Shown here: piece after piece, positions 17,215 to 26,523 of the stretch
Layout of the letters: each line of letters opens with the position of its first letter
How positions within the stretch are numbered: position 1 is the stretch's first letter
Assembly: GCA_963804245.1 (NCBI GenBank)
Contig: CAWDPQ010000006.1
Coordinates: 62,001 to 126,000 of the forward strand
Direction of reading: 5' to 3'
Source of the DNA: CAWDPQ01 sp963804245
GTDB lineage: Bacteria; Acidobacteriota; Vicinamibacteria; Vicinamibacterales; 2-12-FULL-66-21
DNA: 64,000 bases
Translations under genes and position numbers: made by a program
Notes under the pieces: model-generated
What the model saw: only the letters and a program-made list of their open reading frames with translations
The model's database searches: none
What the model was told of the DNA's origin: nothing

Positions 17215-19845
17215 CTACGCGGGCTGGAAGCTCTTCATTTTCTCGAAAGCAATTTCCCCGCCCGGGGCATCGATCCGGACGACGTCACCCTCCACGAAGT
17301 CCCCCTGCAGCACCCGCATCGCCAGCGGGTCCAGGATCTCGCGCTGAATGGTCCGTTTGAGGGGACGTGCGCCATAGGTCGGGTCGTAGCCGTCCTCGAT
17401 CAACAGGTCCTTCGCGCGATCCGTGACCTCGAACCGGATCTTCCGATCCTCGAGCCGTTTTATGAGACCGCGCAGCTGAATGTCGACGATCTGGCGCAAA
17501 TGCTCGCGGCCGAGCGCATGGAACACGATGATCTCGTCCACACGATTGAGGAACTCGGGACGGAAATGCTCCCGTAAGGCATCCATGACCAGGCGTCTCG
17601 TCCCTTCGTCGAGATGTGACGCCGTTCCCTTGGCCGCCGCCTGCATGACAGCTTCTGCGATGAAGTGGCTGCCCACGTTCGACGTCATGATCACGACGCT
17701 GTTCTTGAAATCGACCGTCCGTCCCTTGCCATCCGTCAGCCGCCCGTCGTCGAGGAGCTGCAGCATCACGTTGAGAACCTCGGGATGCGCCTTCTCGATC
17801 TCGTCGAACAGGACGACGGAGTAGGGACGTCGTCGGACCGCCTCGGTGAGCTGTCCCGACTCCTCGTAGCCGACGTAGCCCGGAGGCGCGCCAAGCAGCC
17901 GCGAGACCGTGTGCTTCTCCTGGTACTCCGACATGTCGATGCGGATCATCGCGTGCTCGTCGTCGAAGAGGAATTCCGCGAGCGCGCGCGCGAGCTCCGT
18001 CTTCCCGACACCCGTCGGACCGAGGAAGATGAAGCTCCCGAGGGGACGATTGGGATCCTGGAGCCCGGCACGAGCGCGGCGGATGGCGTTGGCGACGGCG
18101 GTGATCGCCTCGTCCTGACCGACGACGCGCTGGTGAAGACGCTCTTCCATGCGCAGCAGCTTCTGGATTTCTCCTTCCATCAGACGGCTGACAGGAATCC
18201 CCGTCCAGCGGCTGACGACTGAGGCGATATCCTCCTCGTCCACTTCTTCCTTCAGCATTCGCTTGTTCTTCTGCAGATCGCCGAGCTTGGCTTCCTGCTC
18301 CCGAATGCGCCGTTCGATCTCAGGGAGCTTGCCGTACTGCAGCTCGGAGGCCTTGGCGTAGTCGCCCGCCTGCTGGGCGCGCTGCATCTCCATGCGCACC
18401 TGTTCGAGCTCTTCCTTCAACCTCCGTGTGACCTGGATTGATTCCTTCTCCTGATGCCAGTGCGCGGCAAGATGCGATTTCTCTTCCTTGAGATCGGCGA
18501 GCTCCTTTTCGATCCTCTGCAGCCGCTCCTTCGACGCCTTGTCACGCTCCTTGCGCAGTGCTTCGCGCTCGATCTCGAGCTGCATGATGCGCCGCTCGAC
18601 TTCGTCCAGCTCGGCTGGCATCGAATCGATCTCCATGCGAAGACGGGCGGCGGCCTCGTCGATCAAATCGATCGCTTTGTCAGGAAGGAACCGATCCGTG
18701 ATGTAACGCTGCGAGAGCACCGCGGCCGCGACGAGCGACGAATCCTTGATTTTCACGCCGTGGTGAATCTCGTATCGCTCGCGCAGTCCGCGGAGGATGC
18801 TGATCGTGTCCTCCACGGTCGGCTCGCCGACCTGCACAGGTTGGAAGCGCCGTTCCAGCGCCGCATCCTTTTCGATGTGCTTCCGATACTCGTCCAGTGT
18901 CGTGGCGCCGATCATGTGGAGCTCGCCGCGCGCCAGCATGGGCTTGAGCATGTTGGCCGCATCCATCGCCCCTTCGGCGGCACCTGCGCCAACCACGGTG
19001 TGCAGCTCGTCGATGAAGAGGATCACCTGGCCTTCGGCATCCGTTACTTCTTTGAGAACCGCCTTGAGGCGTTCTTCGAACTCGCCGCGATACTTGGCGC
19101 CGGCGACGAGCGATCCCATGTCGAGCGCGACGATTTTCTTGTTCTTCAAGCCTTCGGGTACGTCGTTGCGGACGATACGCTGGGCAAGTCCTTCGACGAC
19201 GGCGGTCTTGCCGACGCCGGGCTCGCCAATGAGCACCGGGTTGTTTTTCGTGCGCCGGGAAAGGACCTGGATCACACGCCGGATCTCCTCGTCGCGGCCG
19301 ATGACCGGATCGAGCTTGCCCTTCCGCGCGAGCTCCGTGAGATCGCGACCGTAACGTTCGAGCGACTGATACGTGGACTCAGGATTCTGACTGGTCACAC
19401 GCTGCGAGCCGCGTATCGACGTCAGCGCCTGCAGGATGCTGTCGCGAGTGATACCTCGCTGCTCGAGAATCCGTGCCCCCGGGGCTCTGCTGCCTTCCGA
19501 TGCGATGGCGACGAACAGGTGTTCGGTGCTGACGTATTCGTCCTTCAGCCGTTCAGCTTCCTGTTCCGCGGCATCGGTCACCTTGCGCAGCCGCGCGGAA
19601 AGGCCAACCTGCGAGCCGCCGTGCGCACGGGGCAGGCGTTCCACCTCAGCGCGCACCAGCGCCGCCACGGCGGACGGGTCGGCATTCATCTTCCGGACAA
19701 TCTCCGGGACGATGCCGTCCTTCTGCTCGAGGAGCGTGAGCAGCAGGTGTTCGGGCAAGATCTCGGGATGGCCTTCGCGATCCGCCAGCTGCTGTGCCGC
19801 CAGGATTGCTTGCTGAGCTTTTTCTGTGTATTTGTTGATGTCCAT
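17215..19845 (-). CDS. clpB: ATP-dependent disaggregase ClpB
   Basis: Hsp104-type chaperone that works with DnaK/DnaJ to dissolve aggregates. The start MDINKYTEKAQQAI at 19845 is the family start; an in-frame ATG nine codons upstream is less likely. Clp_N repeats, first AAA domain (GEPGVGKTAVVEGLAQ), coiled-coil middle domain (Glu/Lys/Arg-rich, roughly residues 400-530) and second AAA domain (GPTGVGKTELARALAE) are in order, with the D2 Arg finger region intact. 876 residues, normal. Between it and dnaJ lies a paired hairpin element. Confidence 0.96.
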   Translation of the reverse strand: MDINKYTEKAQQAILAAQQLADREGHPEILPEHLLLTLLEQKDGIVPEIVRKMNADPSAVAALVRAEVERLPRAHGGSQVGLSARLRKVTDAAEQEAERLKDEYVSTEHLFVAIASEGSRAPGARILEQRGITRDSILQALTSIRGSQRVTSQNPESTYQSLERYGRDLTELARKGKLDPVIGRDEEIRRVIQVLSRRTKNNPVLIGEPGVGKTAVVEGLAQRIVRNDVPEGLKNKKIVALDMGSLVAGAKYRGEFEERLKAVLKEVTDAEGQVILFIDELHTVVGAGAAEGAMDAANMLKPMLARGELHMIGATTLDEYRKHIEKDAALERRFQPVQVGEPTVEDTISILRGLRERYEIHHGVKIKDSSLVAAAVLSQRYITDRFLPDKAIDLIDEAAARLRMEIDSMPAELDEVERRIMQLEIEREALRKERDKASKERLQRIEKELADLKEEKSHLAAHWHQEKESIQVTRRLKEELEQVRMEMQRAQQAGDYAKASELQYGKLPEIERRIREQEAKLGDLQKNKRMLKEEVDEEDIASVVSRWTGIPVSRLMEGEIQKLLRMEERLHQRVVGQDEAITAVANAIRRARAGLQDPNRPLGSFIFLGPTGVGKTELARALAEFLFDDEHAMIRIDMSEYQEKHTVSRLLGAPPGYVGYEESGQLTEAVRRRPYSVVLFDEIEKAHPEVLNVMLQLLDDGRLTDGKGRTVDFKNSVVIMTSNVGSHFIAEAVMQAAAKGTASHLDEGTRRLVMDALREHFRPEFLNRVDEIIVFHALGREHLRQIVDIQLRGLIKRLEDRKIRFEVTDRAKDLLIEDGYDPTYGARPLKRTIQREILDPLAMRVLQGDFVEGDVVRIDAPGGEIAFEKMKSFQPA

Positions 19846-19871
19846 CAGATTGCCTTCGACTTTTGCCCTCA

Positions 19872-19926
19872 CCCGTACCGCGGGGCTTTAGCCACGCGAC
19901 GCGGAGCTGAAGCTCCGCGCTACGGG
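19872..19926. repeat. Paired hairpin element (BIME-like) between dnaJ and clpB
   Basis: Outer inverted arms CCCGTA / TACGGG enclose two stems: one with loop GGCTTTAGCC and one perfect GCGGAGCT-GA-AGCTCCGC (8 bp). The dnaJ stop codon (TAG, 19920-19922) is made from the element's edge. It could tune the relative amount of dnaJ and clpB message. Confidence 0.7.
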
Positions 19927-20924
19927 CGACCTTCCATTTTTGCCAGAGCCTCGTAGTGCTGCCGCTGATCTTTGCTGAGTGTGCGCGGCAGTTGAACGTC
20001 TACCGTCGCATACATGTCGCCCCGATCGTCGGGCTTCCCGATCTTCGGCATTCCGTGCCCCTTCAAACGAAAGACCTGGGCGTTCTGCGTGCCTTCAGGG
20101 ATCTTGAGGCGAACCGAACCAGAGACTGTCGGCACCTGCGCTTCGCCGCCGAGCACCGCAGTGGTCACCGGCACGGCCACGTGCGTGTGCAGATCGTCAC
20201 CGCGCCGTTCGAATACCGGGTGCGGCCGCACGCGAACGCGCAGGTAGAGATCGCCGGCAGCACCCCCATTCGACCCTGATGCACCTTCGCCGGCGGCGCG
20301 AACCCGCGAACCCTCTTTCACGCCAACCGGGATCCTGACGTCCACGCTCCGCGCATGTCCGCCTTCTTTGATCGACATCCGCCGCGTGGCGCCGTGATAC
20401 GCCTCTTCGAGCGTCAGCTCGACTTCGTGCTCGATGTCCTGCCCCTTCTGTGTCCGCGAACGGCCACGGCCGCGCCCCGTCTCACGAGCACCGCCACCGC
20501 CGCCGAAGAACGTCCGGAAGAAATCAGAAAACGGATCCTCGTTTCCGAAGAGCTCCTGCATTTCCTCGGCGGACATGGTGCGGTAGCCGCCGGAACCGCC
20601 ACCCATGTTGATCGTCCACGCGCCTCCCTGGCCGGGAGCGCCGGAGCCGAACGGGGAACCGCCAGGGAAGGGCTGCCCCTGCTGCTGCGCCTGCTCGTAC
20701 ATTCGCCAGTTGGCGCCGAGCTCGTCGTACTTCCGCCGCTTGTCCGCGTCGCCGAGCACTTCGTATGCTTCGTTGATCTCTTTGAACCGTGATTCCGCCG
20801 ACTTGTCGCCGGGATTCACGTCCGGATGGAACTTGCGGGCGAGCTTGCGGAACGCCTGCTTAATCTCCTTCTCTGTGGACGACTTGGAGACGCCGAGCGT
20901 CTGGTAATAGTCCTTGAATTCCAT
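19920..20924 (-). CDS. DnaJ-type co-chaperone (CbpA/class B, no zinc finger)
   Basis: Hsp40 that stimulates DnaK ATPase. J-domain at residues 3-70 with HPD in FHPDVNPGDK. Gly/Phe- and Gly-rich linker (about 75-150, including a run of glycines). The cysteine-rich zinc domain of true DnaJ is absent; two C-terminal beta domains (LTLEEAYHGATRRMSI, GDLYLRVRVRPHPVFERRG) follow directly. 334 residues. Its ATG overlaps the hspR stop by one base. It is the second gene of the heat-shock operon. No dnaK is seen in the window. Confidence 0.92.
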   Translation of the reverse strand: MEFKDYYQTLGVSKSSTEKEIKQAFRKLARKFHPDVNPGDKSAESRFKEINEAYEVLGDADKRRKYDELGANWRMYEQAQQQGQPFPGGSPFGSGAPGQGGAWTINMGGGSGGYRTMSAEEMQELFGNEDPFSDFFRTFFGGGGGARETGRGRGRSRTQKGQDIEHEVELTLEEAYHGATRRMSIKEGGHARSVDVRIPVGVKEGSRVRAAGEGASGSNGGAAGDLYLRVRVRPHPVFERRGDDLHTHVAVPVTTAVLGGEAQVPTVSGSVRLKIPEGTQNAQVFRLKGHGMPKIGKPDDRGDMYATVDVQLPRTLSKDQRQHYEALAKMEGRP

Positions 20925-21265
20925 CAGAGTCCGGCCATCGCGCCGATGCGCGCGATCTCCCGCGTCAGGCGCCGGCGAGCATCCGAGATTGACTCGTCAT
21001 CGCTGATAAGCGGCCGGATCCGCTGAACCGCCTCGGCAATGGTCAGCAGCCGCTGCACACCGGCAAGGTTCACGCCTGCTTCTTCCACGAGGTGCTTGAT
21101 CAGGCGAAGCCGTTCCAGTTCATCGTTGGAATAGACGCGCATGCTGCCGATCGTCCGGGTCGGCCGCACCAGGCCCAGGCGCTCGTACTTCCGCAGCGTC
21201 TGCGGGTGCATATCGAGCAGGCGTGCGGCCATGCTGATAAAGTAAAGCTCAGGTTCGATTGCCAT
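20924..21265 (-). CDS. hspR: Heat-shock repressor HspR (MerR family)
   Basis: DNA-binding repressor of chaperone genes, known from actinobacteria and others to bind HAIR inverted repeats. The MerR winged helix is seen in YFISMAARLLDMHPQTLRKY and RVYSNDELERLRLIKHLVEE. The start is placed at MAIEPELYFISM (21265); an in-frame upstream codon at 21340 lies inside the promoter. About 113 residues. First gene of hspR-dnaJ-clpB-ftsH, so it would repress its own operon. Confidence 0.88.
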   Translation of the reverse strand: MAIEPELYFISMAARLLDMHPQTLRKYERLGLVRPTRTIGSMRVYSNDELERLRLIKHLVEEAGVNLAGVQRLLTIAEAVQRIRPLISDDESISDARRRLTREIARIGAMAGL

Positions 21266-21311
21266 AGTTACCGCGGAACGGGTTTCGCTGGTTCTCCTGT
21301 TCCTTGATCCA

Positions 21312-21340
21312 AACATAGAAATTGATACGCCCCGTGTCAA
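21312..21340 (-). promoter_or_regulatory. hspR operon promoter with HAIR-like operator
   Basis: Minus strand: TTGACA (21335-21340), 17 bases, TATGTT (21312-21317). Overlapping the -35 box is an inverted repeat TTGACAC-N5-GTATCAA (21322-21340), one mismatch from perfect and close to half of the HAIR consensus (CTTGAGT-N7-ACTCAAG), though with shorter spacing. Binding by HspR here would block RNA polymerase. Operator identity is inference. Confidence 0.65.
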
Positions 21341-21357
21341 GGCTGGATATCTGCTGA

Positions 21358-22092
21358 ATGATTTTTCAGGCCGAAGATCTCGTCACCATTGGTCTCCTCG
21401 TCATTCTCGAAGGATTGCTGAGCGCCGACAACGCCCTGGTGCTGGCGGTGATGATCCTGGGGCTGCGACGCGTCGATCAGAAAAAGGCACTCAAATATGG
21501 GCTGGTCGGGGCGTTCGCGTTTCGCATCATGGCGACGCTTCTGGCGACGTACCTGATCAAGGTCGGCTGGGTCAAGCTGCTGGGCGGGCTCTATCTCGTG
21601 TACCTCACCTACAACCACTTCTTCGCGAGCGGCAGCGCCGACCAGCGCAGCAAGCCGAAGCCCGCAAAGCACTGGATGGGGCTGTCGCCGCTGTGGGGAA
21701 CCGTGGTGAAGGTCGAGCTCGTCAACATCGCGTTCTCGGTCGATTCCATCCTGGTTGCCGTGGCGATGTCGCGCAAGACATGGGTGGTCTTGACCGGCGG
21801 CCTCCTCGGCATCGTCGCCATGCGGCTGGTGATCGGCAAGCTGCTGACGATCGTGCGTCAGTATCCGACGCTCGTCGATGCCGCGTTCATCATCATCGCC
21901 TGGGTAGGCCTCAAGCTGTTCATCGAGTACCTGCACTCGATCGGCGTGGTCCACTTCGAGGTGAACAAGTGGCTGTCGTTCGGCCTCATCGCCGTGATCT
22001 TCGGCGTGGCGTATCTCATCGCGCGCCGGAAAGGCCCGGTGCAGCACGAGGACGACATGTCAGACGAGGCGCAGGAGCTGCTGACGGAATAA
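21358..22092 (+). CDS. TerC-family integral membrane protein
   Basis: Predicted multi-pass membrane protein of the TerC/YkoY family, linked in other bacteria to metal (manganese) export and membrane protein metalation. 244 residues with about seven hydrophobic segments. Family signatures are the acidic membrane motifs EGLLSADNALVLAVM near the N-terminus and NIAFSVDSILVAVAMS in the middle. ATG at 21358. Divergent from hspR. An imperfect palindrome separates it from the convergent next gene. Confidence 0.88.
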   Translation: MIFQAEDLVTIGLLVILEGLLSADNALVLAVMILGLRRVDQKKALKYGLVGAFAFRIMATLLATYLIKVGWVKLLGGLYLVYLTYNHFFASGSADQRSKPKPAKHWMGLSPLWGTVVKVELVNIAFSVDSILVAVAMSRKTWVVLTGGLLGIVAMRLVIGKLLTIVRQYPTLVDAAFIIIAWVGLKLFIEYLHSIGVVHFEVNKWLSFGLIAVIFGVAYLIARRKGPVQHEDDMSDEAQELLTE

Positions 22093-22103
22093 ACGAGCGA
22101 GAT

Positions 22104-22189
22104 CAGGAGGTTTTTGACAGGAGTCCAGAAGATCAGGAGAAACTTTAGACTCTTGAACTCCTTATGTCCTGTGAAACTTCTCGTAATCT
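22104..22189. repeat. Imperfect palindrome between two convergent genes
   Basis: Left arm begins GATCAGGAGG..TTGACAGGA; the reverse complement of the right arm reads GATTACGAGAAGTTTCACAGGA and so on. Arms of about 40 bases match at roughly two thirds of positions, with a TTTA loop. It sits between convergent stops and may be a two-way terminator or another dispersed element. Confidence 0.55.
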
Positions 22190-22193
22190 CACC

Positions 22194-24016
22194 TCAAGGC
22201 GCGATGTCGACGAGCTTGAGATCCATGGTTGCGGTCTGACCGTCCCCGAGCGTGAAGCGGTTGGCTCGTGTCTTCAAACGTTCGAGCAGCTCGGGATCCG
22301 ACCATGCGCCCGCCTCGACGTAATCGAGCGCAATCGCGTAGTAGCTTCCCGACGGCATGCTCCGAATCTTGAACCGTCCATCCTGATCCGGCCTTGCGCC
22401 GCTGACCCAGCGGGACATCGGCAACGCCCACTGCTCGGGATCGTCGGAGAACACGACGACCGTGTAGTCCTTCACCGGCTCGCCATTCGACGCGGTGACG
22501 GCGCCGTTGACTTCGGTCACCCTCGAGGTCGCGACGACTTCCAGATTGGTGACATGTTCGCCGCTCTTGAATTCGGCGCCGCTGTCCGTGATGTCCTTGC
22601 CATTCAGGTGCACGCTCTTGAGCATCCATCCGGCAGGCAGATTGGCCACGCGAATCAGTCGTTGGCCAGCCAGTCCCTTCAATTCGAAAGTACCGTCGTC
22701 TTTTGCAGCAGCGCCGCTTCCACCAACCATCATCGGACCGTCCGACGGGTCGGCGGGTATGGCGTTCACCCGCGTACCTGCGAGAACCGGTTTGCTGCCA
22801 CCCTCGAACGAGAGGCGACCGACCGCCGTGGCTCCCTTGGAGGTGACGACCATGACATTCGCCAGATCCTCACCGGCCACCGCCAGCGGCATCGCGGCAA
22901 ACTCCCCATCGTCGCCACCGGGCCGCCAAATCTGGCGGCGAACATGAAGTCGCCGCCGCCGCCATCCGTGGTGATGCGCATCGAGCGCGCGTTCAGTGTG
23001 TATTCACCCGGCGCCACGCCGTTGACGGTGAAATGTCCTTCCTTCGTCGTGCGCGAGGACGAGGCCATCATCATCATTCCGATGTCGCCCGTGCGGCTGA
23101 GCGGCACCAGGTTCACCATCGCATTCTCGACGGGCTTACCGTCGGACGACATGACGACGCCTGCCACTCGGGACAACCTCACCGGCAGCAAGGCGAAGTC
23201 GGTCTGCTGCGCCTCCTGGCCGACCACCAACGTGACTTTCTGCGCTTCGGTTGGTGACGCGGTGCCAGGGAAGTAGGTGGGCGCATATCCCGACGTGGGA
23301 GTTGAGCCCGTAGGGCCGCCTTGCGCGCCCATGATGTCGAACATCATCATTTCCGCATTGCGAAGAGTCGCGCTGACGTAGTAATCGCCCGGCGGCAACC
23401 CATACATTCGGAACTGTCCAAGATCGTTGGTCTGACCTGGACGCCCGGCCGGCACGAACCGGCGCCGCCCGGCGGCCCATGTCTGGCGCATGGCCGCCAC
23501 CATGGCATCGGCAACGGGCTCGCCGAACTCGTCGACGATGCGGCCGGAAATGACGCTGCCGCGCGGCATGCTGATGTCGGCCTTGTCGATCACCTGCTTC
23601 TCGGCCAATTCAATCGGGCGACCGGACTCGTAGGGTCGGTTCTGTCCGTACTGAATGTTCACGTATCCGGCTTTCGACGCGCTCAGCGTGAATCGCCCGG
23701 CGGGAAGGTCCTTGAACTCGTAGCGTCCCTGCGCGTCGCTCAGCGCCGCTTTCGATCCAATATCCGGGCCGGTGATGCGCACCTGCGCGCGCCGGAGTGG
23801 CGTGCCTGTTTCCGCCGCAACGATCCGTCCGACGATGCGACCCGAGCCTGTCTTTGCCGGTCGCGAGCCGGGCATGCCCGGCATCTGGCCTACGGCCTCG
23901 CCTGGACCGGAAATGACGATTCGCTCCTGCGCCACCGCCGTGCCCGTCAATAGGGTGACGGCAATGGCGACGAGACCGCTGAGAGCAATTTCGGACGGGC
24001 CGATTTTGATGCGCAT
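22194..24016 (-). pseudogene. Exported carboxypeptidase-regulatory-like domain protein, one frameshift
   Basis: Signal peptide at MRIKIGPSEIALSG...VAVTLLTGTAVAQ, start 24016. Repeated Ig-like regulatory folds: IVGRIVAAETGTPLRRAQV, KDLPAGRFTLSASKAGY, SGRIVDEFGEPVADAMV, MYGLPPGDYYVSATL, VAGVVMSSDGKPVENAMV, FTVNGVAPGEYTLNA, then in the second frame LAVAGEDLANVMVVTSKG and VTEVNGAVTASNGEPV. The frame breaks near 22905-22915. One missing base there would restore GEFAAMPLAVAGEDL. About 607 residues when repaired. Function unknown; surface or periplasmic binding is usual. Related to the pseudogene at 13616-15270. Confidence 0.8.
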
Positions 24017-24166
24017 ATCAGAACCCTCGCGAGTTGGTGACTGACGGGGAATTGTCACACGTCCCGGCGTTTGGAGCACAGGTCCACTTGTTAAGAATGT
24101 AAACCGCCGACAGCACCGCGCTGACGCTTTGTAGGACGACGAACCGGAGACGAAAGTTGGTGCGTA

Positions 24167-24200
24167 GGGGTCAGATCTTGTTTTTTGCAGCCCCGGGGCT
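24167..24200. repeat. Half palindrome, TCAGATCTTG family, copy B
   Basis: GGGGTCAGATCTTG then a T-run and TGCAGCCCCGGGGCTGC, with only the left arm of the family present plus a small separate hairpin. The hemH stop codon (TGA at 24171-24173 on the minus strand) and its last four or five codons are made from this arm. Confidence 0.7.
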
Positions 24201-25226
24201 GCGACGGAGGCAGTCCGAAGCCCACCACCTCTTCGTCACACTTTGACTATCTCCAGCGGCCGTCCTCGCTCGTATCGGCGCAACGTCACGCAGAACCACA
24301 TCGGTCATCATGTTGAGAAACCGCGGATGATCGTTCACGGCTGCAGTGCGGGCCATTGGCAGGCCGATCTCACGGCACGTTGCGGCCGCTTCCACGTCGA
24401 GGTCGAAGAGGATCTCGACATGGTCGCAGACGAATCCGATGGGGCAGAGCACCGCCGCCTGCAGTCCGGCCTTGCGGGCCTCGATCAGATATTCGGAGAC
24501 GTCAGGTCCAAGCCAGGGATCTTCGGGCCGCCCACTGCGGCTCTGATAGACGCAGGCGCTCTGACGCCGCACGCCGTCCGCTCGCTCGACCATGTCCTGA
24601 ACCAGGCGCGCGGTCTCTTCGAACTGTGCGTGGTAGGGATAGCGAATCGCCTGTGACTCGGGAATGCTGTGCGCCGTGAAGATCAAGGCCGCTGCCGGTC
24701 GCAGGTCGGGCGGGAGGGTTGCAATGGCCGCGCACGTCTGCTCCGCGCACGCGGCCACGTAGTCCGGGTGCGCGTGCCAGTCGTCTACGAACGTGGTCGC
24801 GACGTCCGGCATGCCGGCCAGCCGCTGCGCAGCGCGCGCGTCACGAACATTTTCCCGATACTGCTCGCAGCTCGAGTAACTGCGGTGCGGCGCGGCGATG
24901 AAACCGACGGCGTGGCGTATGCCGGCGCGAGACATCTGCGCGAGTGTGTCGCCGATGAAGGGATGCCAGTTGCGCATCCCCATGTAGACAGGTAGTGCGA
25001 GTCCAGCGTCCCGCAACCTCGACTCGAGCCCTGCAACCTGGCGGCGGGTCAGCTCGGTGATGGGGGATACGCCGCCGAAAAGCGCATAGTGCTCGGCGAC
25101 TTCGTGCAGACGCGACGCCGGTACGCGGCGGCCGCGCACGACGTTTTCGAGGAAGGGCATGACGTCCGCGGGACCGCCGGGGCCACCAAAAGCGATCACG
25201 AGGACGGCGTCGAACGGACCAGGCAC
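24171..25226 (-). CDS. hemH: Ferrochelatase
   Basis: Inserts Fe2+ into (copro)porphyrin in haem synthesis. VLVIAFGGPGGPADVMPFL at the N-terminus, the metal-binding His in LIFTAHSIPES, and Glu in CDHVEILFDLD are all present. About 351 residues. The GTG at 25226 is preferred over a TTG at 25235; TATAAT lies eight bases before the GTG, which suggests a leaderless mRNA. The C-terminal residues AAKNKI are encoded by a dispersed palindrome, so the original end may have been different. Divergent from the MFS gene. Confidence 0.93.
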   Translation of the reverse strand: MPGPFDAVLVIAFGGPGGPADVMPFLENVVRGRRVPASRLHEVAEHYALFGGVSPITELTRRQVAGLESRLRDAGLALPVYMGMRNWHPFIGDTLAQMSRAGIRHAVGFIAAPHRSYSSCEQYRENVRDARAAQRLAGMPDVATTFVDDWHAHPDYVAACAEQTCAAIATLPPDLRPAAALIFTAHSIPESQAIRYPYHAQFEETARLVQDMVERADGVRRQSACVYQSRSGRPEDPWLGPDVSEYLIEARKAGLQAAVLCPIGFVCDHVEILFDLDVEAAATCREIGLPMARTAAVNDHPRFLNMMTDVVLRDVAPIRARTAAGDSQSVTKRWWASDCLRRSPGAAKNKI

Positions 25227-25272
25227 CTCCCGCAATTATAATGAGGGCCTCTCTGACCACCGTGTTTTCCTT

Positions 25273-26520
25273 GTGACGGCCCCTGCCAAACGATTCGACC
25301 TGCCACGACCAGTCTGGCTGCTGGGATGGGTCAGCTTCTTCACCGATACCGCCAGCGAGATGATCTATCCGCTGATGCCGTTGTTCCTGACGCGGGTGCT
25401 CGGCGCGGGTGCGATGTCTCTCGGCGTCATCGAAGGCGTGGCGGAAGCAGCCAACAGCGTGCTCAAGATCTGGTCGGGCCGGCTGGCCGACAGGACGGGG
25501 GCGCCGAAGCGGCTGGTGATTGCCGGATATGGCCTGTCGTCTGCCATGCGGCCCTTCATCGGCGCGGCCACGAGCTGGATGCAGGTGCTCGCGCTGCGGT
25601 TCATCGACCGACTGGGCAAAGGCATCCGCGGCGCCCCGCGCGACGCGATGCTGGCGGTTTTCGCAACCTCCGAGAATCGCGGCCGCGTGTTCGGCTTCCA
25701 CCGCGCCATGGATCACGCAGGCGCAGTCGTTGGCCCGCTTGCGGCGTCGGCCTTTCTGTTCTCCTATCCGGACGCATACCGCACACTATTTACCCTGACG
25801 ATCATCCCGGGGATCATCGTCATGCTCATCCTGTTTCGAGTGCCAGAGGCTGCGCCGCGACCTGCGGGAGCGCCCAATTCGTCGGCCAGCTTGGCACACG
25901 GTGATCGGACGACAGGCGTCGAACCGGCTCCAAACACATCCTCCACGCGTTTGCCAGGCAGTTTGTACCGCGCGCTCGCGATAATTTTCGTCTTCAGTCT
26001 CGGCAACGCCAGCGACGCGTTCCTGCTCCTGCGCATGGGAGACCTCGGCGTTGCCGCGTTCTGGATTCCGCTTCTCTGGTCGGCGATTCACGTCGTGAAG
26101 TCGATCTCTTCGGTCATCGGTGGCGCACTGTCGGATCGTTTCGGCCGGCGCATGCTGATTGCCCTTGGCTGGCTCTTGTATGCCGGTGTGTATGGTGCAT
26201 TCGGTGCGTTCGAAAACCCCGCCGTCGTGATCGCCGCGTTCCTCACGTACGGCCTCTACTTCGGGTTGACGGAAGGCGTGGAAAAGGCGTGGGTCGCCGA
26301 TCTCGCCCCGGCCGAGATCAGAGGAACAGCCTTCGGAATCTACAACGCTGTGCTCGGCTTCGGCAGCCTCGTGGCGAGCTTGCTGTTCGGCGCCATCTGG
26401 ACGCGGGTGTCGCCACCGGCGGCGTTCTACACCGGTGCCGTGCTCGCCGGTGTGGCGACCGTGCTGCTATACTTTCTCTTCTCCCCAGGCTCGCCTGCGA
26501 GCGCAAGCGGATCCAGCTGA
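25273..26520 (+). CDS. MFS transporter
   Basis: Major facilitator superfamily permease with about 12 membrane segments; 415 residues from the GTG at 25273. WLLGWVSFFTDTASEMIYPL is the first helix; RLGKGIRGAPRDAMLA is the loop 4-5 motif typical of a subfamily near MdtG/YfkF-like exporters; GALSDRFGRRMLIALGWLLY is the second-half signature. Substrate cannot be told. Upstream codons in frame run into the divergent hemH gene and are rejected. The stop is four bases before surE. Confidence 0.88.
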   Translation: MTAPAKRFDLPRPVWLLGWVSFFTDTASEMIYPLMPLFLTRVLGAGAMSLGVIEGVAEAANSVLKIWSGRLADRTGAPKRLVIAGYGLSSAMRPFIGAATSWMQVLALRFIDRLGKGIRGAPRDAMLAVFATSENRGRVFGFHRAMDHAGAVVGPLAASAFLFSYPDAYRTLFTLTIIPGIIVMLILFRVPEAAPRPAGAPNSSASLAHGDRTTGVEPAPNTSSTRLPGSLYRALAIIFVFSLGNASDAFLLLRMGDLGVAAFWIPLLWSAIHVVKSISSVIGGALSDRFGRRMLIALGWLLYAGVYGAFGAFENPAVVIAAFLTYGLYFGLTEGVEKAWVADLAPAEIRGTAFGIYNAVLGFGSLVASLLFGAIWTRVSPPAAFYTGAVLAGVATVLLYFLFSPGSPASASGSS

Positions 26521-26523
26521 TAC

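Noticed and set aside
18454..19956. 500-codon plus-strand open frame opposite clpB
   Set aside because: Antisense shadow of clpB, full of His/Arg and without motifs.
15283..21340. Phage or defence island around the AAA proteins
   Set aside because: FtsH, ClpB, DnaJ and HspR are standard heat-shock genes with full motifs; nothing points to defence.
24171..24200. Rho-independent terminator for hemH
   Set aside because: The hairpin GCAGCCCCGGGGCTGC lies inside the hemH coding end and the T-run is on the wrong side for transcription from hemH.
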